DNA of 64,000 nt from Pseudonocardia nematodicida (GTDB lineage: Bacteria; Actinomycetota; Actinomycetes; Mycobacteriales; Pseudonocardiaceae), in assembly GCF_040105385.1 (NCBI RefSeq), contig NZ_JBEDNQ010000001.1, positions 744,001-808,000 on the forward strand, written 5' to 3'. The first letter of the stretch is position 1. Each line of letters opens with the position of its first letter. The notes beneath the pieces are model-generated. The model was not told the DNA's origin. It did not search any database and was given only the letters and a program-made list of their open reading frames with translations. The translations under genes and the position numbers were made by a program. This document shows positions 1 through 8,264 of this stretch, piece by piece.

Positions 1-8
1 GAGGTGTC

Positions 9-1319
9 ATGCCCGAGTACCGCGTCTCCCGCCCATCCGGTCGATCATTACGTGTACGCGGCCTCGCGCTGCTCGCCGCAACGCTGGTGACGGTCACCGG
101 CTGCGCGACCCGGGGTGAGGTCACCGAAGAGCAGTCCGCCGGCGGCCCCTCGGTCGCCTACGGCGCGAGCCAGGAGGAGTACGCCGAGGCCCTCGCCGAC
201 ATGGAGCCGGTGACCCTGCAGATGCAGAGCTCGGCGCCCCAGGGCGCCGCGACCGGGCGCCGGTTCGAGGCCTACGCCGAGGCGCTCCAGGAGTGGTCCG
301 GCGGAAAGATCAACGTCGAGATCGCGTTCAGCAACTCGATCGCCCAGCCGGCCGACGTCGACGACGCCCTCGGCGACGGCCGCCTCGACCTGGGCTCGGT
401 CACCCCGAACAGCGAGCCCGCCCGCTACCCCGCGCACGCGGCGCTGTGGGACATGGCCTTCCTCGGCCGGCAGACGCCGGTCGACGGGCTGCTCCAGTTC
501 CACGCCGCCTACCTCGAGGCCTCGCGCACGGTGCCCGAGATCAACTCGGAGTTCGCTGCGCAGGGGATCACGCTCCTGGTCCCGGCGTTCAGCTCCGGCT
601 CGACCGGCATGATGTGCTCCGAGCCGCGGCGCGATCTCGCCGGCCTGCGCGGGGCGGCGGTCGCGACCCTCGCCCGGACCCAGAACCTCGAGGTCGAGGC
701 CGTCGGCGGCTCGCCGACCTCGCTGACCTACGCCGAGCTCTACGAGAGCCTGGAGCGCGGGGTCGTGCAGTGCGCGATGGCGAGCCTGACGGTCGCCTCG
801 CTGCAGGGCTACATCCCCGCGGCCCCGCACATGGTGATCGACGACGAGGTCGGCTTCCAGGTCTCCGGCGCCGCCTTCGGTGTCAGCACCTCGGTCTGGA
901 ACTCGCTCCCGCTGGCAGCCCAGCAGCTGATGTACGACCGGCTCGACGTGTTCCTGGTCGCGACGTTCGAGAGCGCGCTGGACAACATCACCAACGGGCT
1001 CACCCAGGTGCGGGACTCCGGCGGTGAGGTCGCGGGTCTCGACCCCGAGGCCAAGGCCGCCGTCGAGGCCGCGCACGAGCAGGTGCTGCAGACCGCCGCG
1101 CAGAACGACCAGGTCGCCGACCCTGCGGCGATGGTGGAGAGCGTGCAGCAGGCCGAGGAGAAGTGGGCAGGCGTGCTCGAGGAGATGGGCTACCGCGACA
1201 CGCCGAGCTATGACACCTTCCTCGACGAGTACCAGCCGGGCTCGATCGACTTCGACCCGTTCATCGAGCGGCTCTACTCCGAGGTGCTGCTCGCCGACCG
1301 GCCCGGCGCGGCGTCGTGA
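9..1319 (+). CDS. dctP: TRAP transporter substrate-binding lipoprotein (DctP family)
   Basis: Predicted extracytoplasmic receptor of a TRAP transporter: it binds an organic acid outside the membrane and delivers it to the DctQ/DctM permease, with uptake driven by an ion gradient. A hydrophobic stretch at about residues 15-31 ends in TVTGC with Cys32, so the mature protein is probably a lipoprotein. The family segment ESLERGVVQCAM is seen near residue 245. At 436 residues it is longer than the usual 320-360, with a long linker after the lipid anchor. GAGG at 1-4 precedes the ATG by four bases. The stop overlaps the next gene's GTG (GTGA), so the three TRAP genes are coupled. The typical arginine-containing ligand motif is not clear, so the ligand class is open. 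Confidence 0.9.
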   Translation: MPEYRVSRPSGRSLRVRGLALLAATLVTVTGCATRGEVTEEQSAGGPSVAYGASQEEYAEALADMEPVTLQMQSSAPQGAATGRRFEAYAEALQEWSGGKINVEIAFSNSIAQPADVDDALGDGRLDLGSVTPNSEPARYPAHAALWDMAFLGRQTPVDGLLQFHAAYLEASRTVPEINSEFAAQGITLLVPAFSSGSTGMMCSEPRRDLAGLRGAAVATLARTQNLEVEAVGGSPTSLTYAELYESLERGVVQCAMASLTVASLQGYIPAAPHMVIDDEVGFQVSGAAFGVSTSVWNSLPLAAQQLMYDRLDVFLVATFESALDNITNGLTQVRDSGGEVAGLDPEAKAAVEAAHEQVLQTAAQNDQVADPAAMVESVQQAEEKWAGVLEEMGYRDTPSYDTFLDEYQPGSIDFDPFIERLYSEVLLADRPGAAS

Positions 1320-1867
1320 CCGCACCCGACCAGCGCGAGCACGCCGAGGAGCAGGAGCGGCCCGCCGATCCGCACCACATGGCCCCGCTCGCCGGACGGC
1401 TCCTCGAGATCCCGGCCGCGGTCGTCCTGGTGCTGATGGTCGGGCACGTCGTGGCCAACGCCCTGCTCCGCTGGGCCACCGGGCAGTCGCTGCCGGAGAC
1501 CCTGGAGATCACCACCTACTGGTACCTCCCGGCGATCGTGCTGGTCGGGTTCGTCGCCGCCGCCCGGCGCGGCGAGCACGTGGCCGCGTCCCTGCTCTAC
1601 GACCGGATGACCACCGCTACCCGCCGCATCGTGGACGTCGCCACCGACCTCCTGGTCGCGGTCGTCTGCGGCGCGTTCGCCTGGTACGGGGCCCAGGAGG
1701 CCTGGCACAACATGGAGATCGGCCTCACCGCCGGGGCGTCGGTGGTGGTCATCTGGCCGGTCACGTTCCTGGTCCCGCTGTGCTTCGGCCTGATGACCGT
1801 GTTCTCCCTGACGACCCTCATCCGCCGGCTGCGCGCCGGCGGCCGCGCGAACGCGGAGGACGAATGA
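1316..1867 (+). CDS. dctQ: TRAP transporter small permease (DctQ family)
   Basis: Small membrane subunit of the TRAP transporter, 183 residues, that partners with DctM. Four hydrophobic segments can be read at about residues 30-54, 65-85, 102-125 and 140-165, the four-helix layout normal for DctQ. The start is GTG at 1316, overlapping the dctP stop; the stop at 1865-1867 overlaps the ATG of dctM. Both overlaps suggest coupled translation and fixed subunit ratios. The C-terminus is short and basic, presumably cytoplasmic. Confidence 0.9.
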   Translation: MTAPDQREHAEEQERPADPHHMAPLAGRLLEIPAAVVLVLMVGHVVANALLRWATGQSLPETLEITTYWYLPAIVLVGFVAAARRGEHVAASLLYDRMTTATRRIVDVATDLLVAVVCGAFAWYGAQEAWHNMEIGLTAGASVVVIWPVTFLVPLCFGLMTVFSLTTLIRRLRAGGRANAEDE

Positions 1868-3378
1868 CGACGACCCGGACCACGCAGCCCGCGGGTGCCC
1901 CGGCGTCCGCGGGCCCCCGCGGCGAGGCCCCGCCGGCGCGGCGCGGCAGCCCGCTCCCGCTCTGGGTGTCGGTGGTGCTGCTCCTCGCCGCGGGGACCGG
2001 CATGTTCTTGCCCGGCTCCGCGCGGGAGACGATCGGCCTCTGCGCCGTCCTGTTCATGCTCGTGCTGATCTTCATGAAGGTGCCGATCGGGATCGCCCTG
2101 GCGGTCCCGGCGATGGCCGGGCTGGTCGCGGCCAGCGGGCCGCTCGCCCTGGAGAACGTGCTGCTCGCACTGCCCTACGAGCGGGTCGCCGCCTGGACGC
2201 TCTCGGTCATCCCGATGTTCGTCCTGATGGGTCTGCTGCTGTGGCGCAGCGGCATCACCACCGAGCTCTACGACGCCGGCAAGCAGTGGCTGGGCTGGCT
2301 GCCGGGCGGTCTCGCCGTCGGGACGACGGCCGCGGGCACCGGCCTGTCGGCCATCAGCGGCTCGACGGCCGGCACCACCTACGCGCTGGCCCGGATCGGC
2401 ATCCCGGAGATGCTCAAGGCCGGCTACCACAAGCGGCTGGCGGTGGGCTCGGTGATCGTCGCCGGTCTCCCGGGTCAGCTGATCCCGCCCAGCATCCTGC
2501 TCGTGCTCTACGCCGGCATCACCGAGACCCCGATCGGCCCGCAGCTGCTGGCCGGGGTGGTGCCGGGCATCCTCATCGGCGCGATCTGCGCCGGGACCCT
2601 GGTGTCCATCAGCCTCGTCCGGCCCGGGCTGGCCGGTAAGGACGGCGGGATCGGCAACGCCGACCGCGCGACGACCGACTGGGCCGGCCGGTGGCGCACG
2701 CTGCTGGCGGTGTGGCCGGTGCCGGTCCTGGTCGTGGTGGTCATCGGCGGGATGTTCAGCGGGGCCTTCACCGCGACCGAGGCCGGCGCCGCGGGCGCGC
2801 TCGGCGCGCTGGTCCTGACGATCTGGAAGAAGTGGGGCGACCACCCGCTGCGCGCGATCGGCCAGGCCGCGATCGGCACGATCACCGCGGCCGGGACGAT
2901 CTTCTTCCTGCTGATGGGCGCGGAGATCCTGACCCGGCTGCTCTCGGTCACCCGGGTCGCGACGCTGTTCACCGACTGGGTGCTGGGCGCCGGGCTGAGC
3001 GCGACCGGGTTCCTGCTGCTGATGCTGGTCGTCTACATCTTCCTGGGCACGTTCCTGGAGTCGATGCCGCTGCTGCTGCTCACCGTGCCGATCCTGCTGC
3101 CGACCCTGCAGGCCCTCGACATCTCGCTGCTGTGGTTCGGCGTGTTCGCGGTGTTCATGGGCGAGCTGGCGGCGATCACCCCACCGGTCGGCATCCTGTC
3201 CTTCATCCTCGCGGGCATCGTGAAGGACCCGGAGGTCCACCAGGGGCAGCGGATCACCCTCGGCGACGTGTTCATGGCCGCGATCTGGTTCATGCCGCTC
3301 TGCGCGGCCTACGCCATCCTGCTGATCTTCTTCCCGGAGCTGGCGACCTGGTTGCCGTCGCTCGGGGCCGCGGGCTAA
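1864..3378 (+). CDS. dctM: TRAP transporter large permease (DctM family)
   Basis: Large transport subunit of the TRAP system, about 504 residues with roughly a dozen hydrophobic segments. The family hallmark near the first helices (MKVPIGIALAVPAM) and the Gly/Thr/Ser-rich stretch around residue 160 (TGLSAISGSTAGTTYALA) are clear. I chose ATG 1864 because it overlaps the dctQ stop (ATGA); a much longer open frame upstream lies inside dctP/dctQ and is spurious. Together with the two preceding genes this makes a complete TRAP importer. The substrate is unknown; a dicarboxylate or similar acid would suit the CoA-activating operon at 11-16 kb, but that link is inference. Confidence 0.92.
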   Translation: MTTTRTTQPAGAPASAGPRGEAPPARRGSPLPLWVSVVLLLAAGTGMFLPGSARETIGLCAVLFMLVLIFMKVPIGIALAVPAMAGLVAASGPLALENVLLALPYERVAAWTLSVIPMFVLMGLLLWRSGITTELYDAGKQWLGWLPGGLAVGTTAAGTGLSAISGSTAGTTYALARIGIPEMLKAGYHKRLAVGSVIVAGLPGQLIPPSILLVLYAGITETPIGPQLLAGVVPGILIGAICAGTLVSISLVRPGLAGKDGGIGNADRATTDWAGRWRTLLAVWPVPVLVVVVIGGMFSGAFTATEAGAAGALGALVLTIWKKWGDHPLRAIGQAAIGTITAAGTIFFLLMGAEILTRLLSVTRVATLFTDWVLGAGLSATGFLLLMLVVYIFLGTFLESMPLLLLTVPILLPTLQALDISLLWFGVFAVFMGELAAITPPVGILSFILAGIVKDPEVHQGQRITLGDVFMAAIWFMPLCAAYAILLIFFPELATWLPSLGAAG

Positions 3379-3391
3379 CAAGGACTCGAGA

Positions 3392-3427
3392 GTGCCGGGC
3401 GGCCGTCCCGTGACGGCCGCCCGGCAC
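3392..3427 (+). terminator. Rho-independent-like terminator after the TRAP operon
   Basis: A perfect 16-bp inverted repeat (3392-3407 and 3412-3427) with a CCGT loop starts 13 bases after the dctM stop. No T-run follows, as is common in high-GC actinobacteria. It separates the TRAP operon from the SDR gene at 3454, which could still be reached by read-through. Confidence 0.75.
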
Positions 3428-3453
3428 CTCGTCGTGAAAGGGGACGACAGCAC

Positions 3454-4209
3454 ATGCCCAGCTATGACGTGGGAGACCGGTCGGCCGTCGTGACCGGCGC
3501 CGGATCGGGAATCGGCCGCGCGGTGGCGCTGCTGCTCGCCGGATCCGGCGCAGCGGTCGTGGTGTTCGACCGCGGGGAGGAGGCCGCACGCGCGGTCGCC
3601 GAGGAGATCCGCGCGGCCGGCGGCACCGCCGTGCCGCTCGCCGGGGACGTCACCGTGCCCGGCGACGCGGAGGCGGCCGTGCGCGAGGCCGAGAAGCTGG
3701 GACCACTGCGGATCGCGGTCAACAACGCCGGCATCGGCGGCGCACACGCCCCGATCGGCGAGTACCCGCTGGAGTCCTGGCGCTCGGTGCTCGAGGTCAA
3801 CCTCGACGGCGTCTTCCACGGGATGCGCGCCCAGCTCCCGGCAATCGCCGCGCACGGCGGGGGTGCCGTGGTCACCGTCGCCTCGGTGCTCGGCACGGTC
3901 GGGTCGGCGGGCTCGTCGGCCTACGTCACCGCCAAGCACGCGTTGGCCGGGCTGACCCGCAACGCCGCGCTGGAGTACGGCGCGGCCGGGGTCCGGGCGA
4001 CCGCCGTCGGCCCGGGCTTCATCCGGACCCCGCTGCTGGAGGCGAACCTCGACGCGGACCGGCAGGCCGAGCTCGCGTCGCAGCACGCGCTCGGCCGGCT
4101 GGGCACCCCCGACGAGGTGGCGCACCTGGTCGCGTTCCTGGCCTCGGACGCGGCGGCATTCGTCACCGGGAGTTTCCACCTGGTGGATGGGGGCTACGCC
4201 GCCCGGTGA
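3454..4209 (+). CDS. SDR family oxidoreductase
   Basis: Classical short-chain dehydrogenase/reductase of 251 residues that would interconvert a hydroxyl and a carbonyl group with NAD(P). Seen: TGAGSGIG at 14-21 for the dinucleotide, NNAG at 90-93, and the catalytic set Ser144, Tyr157, Lys161. An acidic residue (Asp39) ends strand 2, which usually favours NAD over NADP. AAAGGGGA lies about ten bases before the ATG. It follows the TRAP terminator hairpin and ends inside a second strong hairpin shared with the convergent crotonase. Substrate unknown. Confidence 0.9.
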   Translation: MPSYDVGDRSAVVTGAGSGIGRAVALLLAGSGAAVVVFDRGEEAARAVAEEIRAAGGTAVPLAGDVTVPGDAEAAVREAEKLGPLRIAVNNAGIGGAHAPIGEYPLESWRSVLEVNLDGVFHGMRAQLPAIAAHGGGAVVTVASVLGTVGSAGSSAYVTAKHALAGLTRNAALEYGAAGVRATAVGPGFIRTPLLEANLDADRQAELASQHALGRLGTPDEVAHLVAFLASDAAAFVTGSFHLVDGGYAAR

Positions 4210-4227
4210 GAACCGGGCGGCGTAGCC
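4192..4227. terminator. Bidirectional terminator hairpin between convergent genes
   Basis: Perfect 16-bp inverted repeat (4192-4207, 4212-4227) with a GAGA tetraloop. It overlaps the last codons and stop of the + strand SDR and lies just beyond the stop of the minus-strand crotonase at 4232, so it can terminate both transcripts. Confidence 0.8.
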
Positions 4228-4231
4228 GCCG

Positions 4232-5014
4232 TCACTCCGGCGGTGGGAACTCCGGGCGGCGCTTGTCCAGGAAGGCGGTCGCGCCCTCGACCATGTCCGG
4301 GCTCCCGACGGCCTGCACCAGCATCCCGAGCCCGGTGCTGAACGAGTCGCGCGCGGAGTTCCACCAGATGTTGGAACTGACCTTGGTGATCTCCAGGTAG
4401 CGCGGGCTGAGCCGGGCCAGCTCCGCGCACCAGGCCTCCACCGTGGACTCCAGCTGGTCGTCGTCGACGACGGCGTTGACCAGGCCCATCCGCTCGGCCT
4501 CCTCGGCCGGGTAACGGCGGCAGAGCATGGCCAGCTCCTTGGCCCTCTTCTCACCGATCTGCACACCCATCACGTTGGTCGCCCCGGTGACCGGTGAGCT
4601 GCCGACCTTCGGCCCGGTCTGGCCGAAGGTCGCCGAGCGCGCGGCGATGGCCAGGTCGCACGCGACGACGAGCTCGTTCCCGCCGCCCGCCGCCGCCCCG
4701 TTCACCGCGGCGATCACCGGACGCGGGCAGCTGCGGATCGCGTCGAACATGCGCAGCGAGTTCTGGTAGAGGCCGCGCATCTCCCCCACGGTCGGCATGC
4801 TCAGGTTCTGCAGCGCTCCCCCGGCGCAGAAGCTGCCGCCCGACCCGGTGATCACCACCGCGCGCCGGTCGGCGGACTCCTCGACCGCCGCGGTGATCGC
4901 TGCGGACATGGCCGGGTCGAACGCGTTGCGCCGCTCGGGCCGGTTCAGCCGGATCCAGCGGACGTCACCGCGTTCCTCGACCAGCACATCAGAGGGGGAC
5001 GACGAGCCGGTCAT
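4232..5014 (-). CDS. Crotonase-fold enzyme, MenB/BadI-like subgroup
   Basis: Enoyl-CoA hydratase/isomerase superfamily protein, 260 residues. The oxyanion-hole segments are present (CAGGALQNL near 63-71 and AGGGNE at 109-114). The stretch GQTGPKVGS at 131-139 is the signature of the MenB (naphthoyl-CoA synthase), BadI and BamA group rather than of simple hydratases, and the second hydratase glutamate is Gly135 here. A C-C bond-forming or ring-cleaving CoA reaction is therefore more likely than plain hydration; this is inference from motif. ATG 5014 overlaps the stop of the upstream SDR (ATGA). Last gene of an LLM-SnoaL-SDR-crotonase operon. Confidence 0.85.
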   Translation of the reverse strand: MTGSSSPSDVLVEERGDVRWIRLNRPERRNAFDPAMSAAITAAVEESADRRAVVITGSGGSFCAGGALQNLSMPTVGEMRGLYQNSLRMFDAIRSCPRPVIAAVNGAAAGGGNELVVACDLAIAARSATFGQTGPKVGSSPVTGATNVMGVQIGEKRAKELAMLCRRYPAEEAERMGLVNAVVDDDQLESTVEAWCAELARLSPRYLEITKVSSNIWWNSARDSFSTGLGMLVQAVGSPDMVEGATAFLDKRRPEFPPPE

Positions 5015-5760
5015 GCCTCGATCCCCTGGGCCGTCCAACCGCCGTCGATCGGGACGACCACGCCGGTGATGTAGGAGGCCAGCGGGGTCCCGAGGAAGTA
5101 CACCAGCTCGGCCACCTCGGACGGCTGCCCGAACCGCTTCATCGGGATCCGCTGCATGAAGGCCTCCTCGTCGATCACTCCGCGGCGCAGGAAGTCCCGG
5201 GACAGCTCGGTCAGGATCGAGCCGGGTGCGATGGCGTTGACCCGCACCCCGCGCTGTGCCCACTCCGCGGCCAGCCCGCGGACCAGGCCCGCCACCCCTG
5301 CCTTCGCCGCGCCGTAGGCGGTGCGCCCGGGGAACCCGAACAGCCCGTTCAGCGACGACATCATCACCAGCGCGCCGCCGTCGGGCATCCGCGCGGCCGC
5401 CTGCTGGGCGCCGACCATGGCGCCGGTGAGGTGCACGCGCAGCATCGCGTCCCAGTCCGCGACCGGGTAGTCCACCGACGGGCCGGCCTTGGCGTGCCCG
5501 GCGTTGACCACGAAGGTGCCGAGTCCGCCGGGGGTGCCCGCGGCCAGCTCGCAGGCGCGGCCGACGTCCTCGGCGGAGGCGGCGTCGCCGGCGACGGCGT
5601 GGTGCCCCGACCCCTTCCAGGAGGCGAGGGTCCCGGCGAGCCGGTCGCCGTCCAGGTCGAGACCGACGACCGGATGGCCGGACTCGGCGAACCGGGCGGC
5701 GATGGCCGCCCCGAGCCCCTGCCCCGCTCCGGTCACCACGACTGCTGCCGGCTCAGGCAC
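5011..5760 (-). CDS. SDR family oxidoreductase
   Basis: Short-chain dehydrogenase of 249 residues. Seen: TGAGQGLG at 10-17, VNAG at 85-88, Ser136, Tyr149 and Lys153, with Asp35 at the end of strand 2 suggesting NAD. The C-terminal PIDGGW motif is normal for the family. It sits between the SnoaL-like protein (overlap with start 5760 inside that gene's 3' end) and the crotonase (ATGA overlap), so it probably oxidises a hydroxyl intermediate of the same pathway. Confidence 0.9.
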   Translation of the reverse strand: MPEPAAVVVTGAGQGLGAAIAARFAESGHPVVGLDLDGDRLAGTLASWKGSGHHAVAGDAASAEDVGRACELAAGTPGGLGTFVVNAGHAKAGPSVDYPVADWDAMLRVHLTGAMVGAQQAAARMPDGGALVMMSSLNGLFGFPGRTAYGAAKAGVAGLVRGLAAEWAQRGVRVNAIAPGSILTELSRDFLRRGVIDEEAFMQRIPMKRFGQPSEVAELVYFLGTPLASYITGVVVPIDGGWTAQGIEA

Positions 5761-6217
5761 CGGACACCTCCAGAGGGAAGATCTGCTGAATCTCGATGGT
5801 CATCTCCTGGATCCGCAACCCGTCGCCGTCCCGGCCGAGCAGGTTCCGGTACTCGCCGTAGATCACCCGGCCCTCCGTCGCGGTGCGGGAGACGGCCTGG
5901 AAGAGGGCCGTCACGGCCAGCCCGTCCGGCACGGGATCCGCATCGACGTTGGTGACCAGGTGGGCGCTCCAGACCGTGGGCCCGTCGAACACCGAGCGGT
6001 AGAACGAGAGCACCTCCGCGCGGCCGGTCCGCGGGCCGTCGGCGCGGTGCAGGACGGCGTCGGGAGCCAGGACCGAGGCCAGCATCGCCTCGTCCCGGCC
6101 GTCGACCGCCCGGGCGTAGCGGTGCAGGAGCCGCCGGGCCGCCTCGGTGTCCTCCGGCCGGGCCGTCGACGGCGGGGCGGCCGACGGTGGGGCGACCGGT
6201 GGCTGCGCGTCGGTCAT
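5753..6217 (-). CDS. SnoaL/NTF2-like protein
   Basis: 154-residue protein with the cone-shaped NTF2/SnoaL fold expected from about residue 25 (LLHRYARAVDGRDEAMLASV) to the C-terminus. Members of this fold act as small isomerases, cyclases, dehydratases or non-catalytic binding proteins. The first 20 residues are Pro/Ala-rich and probably disordered. ATG 6217 overlaps the stop of the LLM gene (ATGA). Placement between an LLM oxidoreductase and an SDR fits a role in processing a cyclic or polycyclic intermediate, but nothing in the sequence fixes the reaction. Confidence 0.8.
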   Translation of the reverse strand: MTDAQPPVAPPSAAPPSTARPEDTEAARRLLHRYARAVDGRDEAMLASVLAPDAVLHRADGPRTGRAEVLSFYRSVFDGPTVWSAHLVTNVDADPVPDGLAVTALFQAVSRTATEGRVIYGEYRNLLGRDGDGLRIQEMTIEIQQIFPLEVSGA

Positions 6218-7281
6218 CGCCCGGCACCCGCCTCCTCGGCGGGTGCGCCGAGGTGCTCGGGGATCTCGCTGCGCGCGGGGAGCGGGAGGATCGAGGGGAG
6301 CAGGTCGCGCCCCATCCGGCGGATCACCGCGACCGTCTCTTCCGCGTCCATCGTGGGCCACTGCGGGCGGACGAGCAGCGGGCTGACCGGGAGCGTGGTC
6401 ACCAGCTCGGTGAGCTCGGCGACGACGTCGTCCGGGTTCCCCAGCACGACGTGGCCCTTGATGGACTCGGCGAACTCCTCCCGCATCTTCTCCGCGTCGT
6501 AGAGCTCGTGCCCGCGCTGGGCGTAGGAGATGTAGCGGCTCTGCGCCACCCGCGCGTACTCGCTGACCGCCGCCTCCTTCGAGTCGGCGATCATGATGTT
6601 GCGTCGCAGCGGCTGGGGGCCGAACGGCTTACCGCGCTCGGCGAACAGGTCGCGCACCACCCGGTAGCGCCGGGCGACCTCGGCCGGCGGGGTCCCGGGG
6701 GGCACCGCGTAGCCGTCGGCGAACCGGCCGGCCCGGCGGACGCCCGCCATGGCGTGCGCGCCGACCCAGATCGGCGGGTGCGGCCGCTGCACCGGGCGGA
6801 GGTGCGGCTCGACCCCGTCGAGGTCCCAGTGCGTGCCGTGGTGGCTGACGACGTCCTCGGTCCAGAGCCGGGGCATCAGCTCGAGCATCTCGTTCAGCCG
6901 CGACCCGCGCTCGGAGAACGGGACGCCGAGGTTGTCGAACTCGTCGGACTTGTAGCCCACACCGACGCCGAAGATCAGCCGACCCTCGGTCACGATGTCG
7001 AGCGTCGCGATCTCCTCGGCAAGCATCACGGGGTGGTACAGCGGGCCGATCATGATCTGGGTGACGAGCCTGGTGTCCGGTCCGACGTGCGCGGCGAGCC
7101 GGGCCAGCAGCGGTACCGGCTGCAGCCAGCGGAGGTCGCCGTAGAGGAAGTGCTGTCCGATCGCGATGTGGTCGAAGCCGTTCTGCTCGGCCTCGCCGAC
7201 GATGCGCAGGATGTCCTGGAACTGCTGTTCCGGCGGCACCGAGCGCGGTGCGTCGCTCAGCAGCAGACCGACTCCGACCAT
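6214..7281 (-). CDS. LLM class flavin/F420-dependent oxidoreductase
   Basis: Luciferase-like monooxygenase family protein, 355 residues, predicted TIM barrel that uses F420 or reduced flavin. Typical segments: GFDHIAIGQHF near 35-45, TRLVTQIMIGPLYHPV near 67-82, and EGRLIFGVGVGYKSDEF near 98-114. ATG 7281 follows GGAG by eight bases. It is the first gene of the four-gene minus operon and diverges from the amidohydrolase at 7448 across a short AT-rich promoter region. It could hydroxylate or perform a Baeyer-Villiger-type or hydride-transfer step. Confidence 0.88.
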   Translation of the reverse strand: MVGVGLLLSDAPRSVPPEQQFQDILRIVGEAEQNGFDHIAIGQHFLYGDLRWLQPVPLLARLAAHVGPDTRLVTQIMIGPLYHPVMLAEEIATLDIVTEGRLIFGVGVGYKSDEFDNLGVPFSERGSRLNEMLELMPRLWTEDVVSHHGTHWDLDGVEPHLRPVQRPHPPIWVGAHAMAGVRRAGRFADGYAVPPGTPPAEVARRYRVVRDLFAERGKPFGPQPLRRNIMIADSKEAAVSEYARVAQSRYISYAQRGHELYDAEKMREEFAESIKGHVVLGNPDDVVAELTELVTTLPVSPLLVRPQWPTMDAEETVAVIRRMGRDLLPSILPLPARSEIPEHLGAPAEEAGAGR

Positions 7282-7362
7282 GCTCTCGTCTCCTTCGACG
7301 CCCGGGCGTTCCCGGGACGGGCTCGACTGGTTGCTCCGCACCGAGTCTGGACCTCCGCAGGG

Positions 7363-7389
7363 TGGACACGCAAGAGAAACTGTTATAAC
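7363..7389 (+). promoter_or_regulatory. Candidate divergent promoter/operator with GTTATAAC palindrome
   Basis: TGGACA at 7363-7368 and TATAAC at 7384-7389, spaced 15 bases, resemble a sigma-70-type promoter for the amidohydrolase. The perfect 8-bp palindrome GTTATAAC (7382 region to 7389) is striking in such GC-rich DNA and gives a TATAAC box on both strands, so it may also serve the minus operon or bind the nearby GntR regulator. Confidence 0.4.
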
Positions 7390-7447
7390 CATCATGAGTG
7401 ACTGGTCGCCGCGAGGTCGCGGCGGCACCCGTATCGCGGAGGACGAC

Positions 7448-8242
7448 ATGATCATCGATGCGCACGCCCACGTGTGGCCGGACGCGATCGCCGAGAAGGC
7501 GCTCGCCGGCAACCGGCTGCCGGGCCTGTCGGCGGTCGACGACGGCAGGGCCGGCACGCTGGCCGAGCGGATGACGGCGAACGGGGTCGACCGCTCGCTC
7601 GCCCTCGGCGTCACCGGCACGGCCCGGCACCTCGACGCCACGAACCGCTTCATCGGCTCGCTGGACCCCTCGTTCTTCACCCCGATGGGCTCGGTACACG
7701 TCGACCTGAGCGTCGAGGAGAACCTCGACAGTCTGCGCCGCAACGGGATCCACGGCGTCAAGGTGCACCCGCTGTTCCAGGGCTTCGGGCTGCGCCACCC
7801 GCGGCTGTGGGAGCTGTTCGAGGCGTTCGGCTCGGACATCCCGGTGATCACCCATGTGGGCGCGGGCGGCAGCGGCGAGGTGAACGACCTGAGCACGCCG
7901 GCGATGCTCCGCGAGATCGTCACGACGTTCCCGGACCTGCGGATCGTCGCCTGCCACTTCGGCGGCTACCACATGCTCGCCGAGGCCGAGGAGGAGCTGC
8001 GCGGGCTGCCGATCGTGCTGGAGACCTCGTGGCCGCCGTCGCTGGCCTCGGTCAGCCCGGAGACGGCCCAGCGGATCATCTCGCGGCACGGAGCCGAGCG
8101 GGTCGTGTTCGGTTCGGACTGGCCGATGACCGATCCGGCAGCCGAGATCGCCGCCGTCCGCGCGCTGGGGCTCGGTGACGACGCCGAGCAGCTCGTCCTG
8201 GGCGGGAGCCTGGCCCGGGTCATGGGGCTGCCGGCGGCGTGA
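7448..8242 (+). CDS. Amidohydrolase family 2 protein
   Basis: 264-residue metal-dependent hydrolase or decarboxylase of the amidohydrolase_2 family. Metal-ligand positions can be read: HAH at residues 6-8, a later His in VITHVG, His in ACHFGGYH, and Asp in FGSDWP. An ATG 54 bases upstream is in frame, but GCGGAGG just before 7448 and the start directly at MIIDAHAH favour 7448; the upstream promoter would also leave the earlier ATG almost leaderless. Diverges from the LLM operon. The 264 residues are short relative to the 330-370 of the other three members in this window. Confidence 0.88.
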   Translation: MIIDAHAHVWPDAIAEKALAGNRLPGLSAVDDGRAGTLAERMTANGVDRSLALGVTGTARHLDATNRFIGSLDPSFFTPMGSVHVDLSVEENLDSLRRNGIHGVKVHPLFQGFGLRHPRLWELFEAFGSDIPVITHVGAGGSGEVNDLSTPAMLREIVTTFPDLRIVACHFGGYHMLAEAEEELRGLPIVLETSWPPSLASVSPETAQRIISRHGAERVVFGSDWPMTDPAAEIAAVRALGLGDDAEQLVLGGSLARVMGLPAA

Positions 8243-8264
8243 CCGCTGCGCCGGCGCGAGCCCT

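Noticed and set aside
1597..4566. Long open frame on the minus strand opposite the TRAP and SDR genes (and many like it elsewhere)
   Set aside because: Arg/Gly/Pro/Asp-rich composition without domains, opposite well-supported genes; typical of antisense frames in GC-rich DNA.
8230..8255. 7-bp GCCGGCG/CGCCGGC stem between the amidohydrolase and GntR genes
   Set aside because: Short stem with a 12-base loop in GC-rich DNA; too weak to call a terminator.
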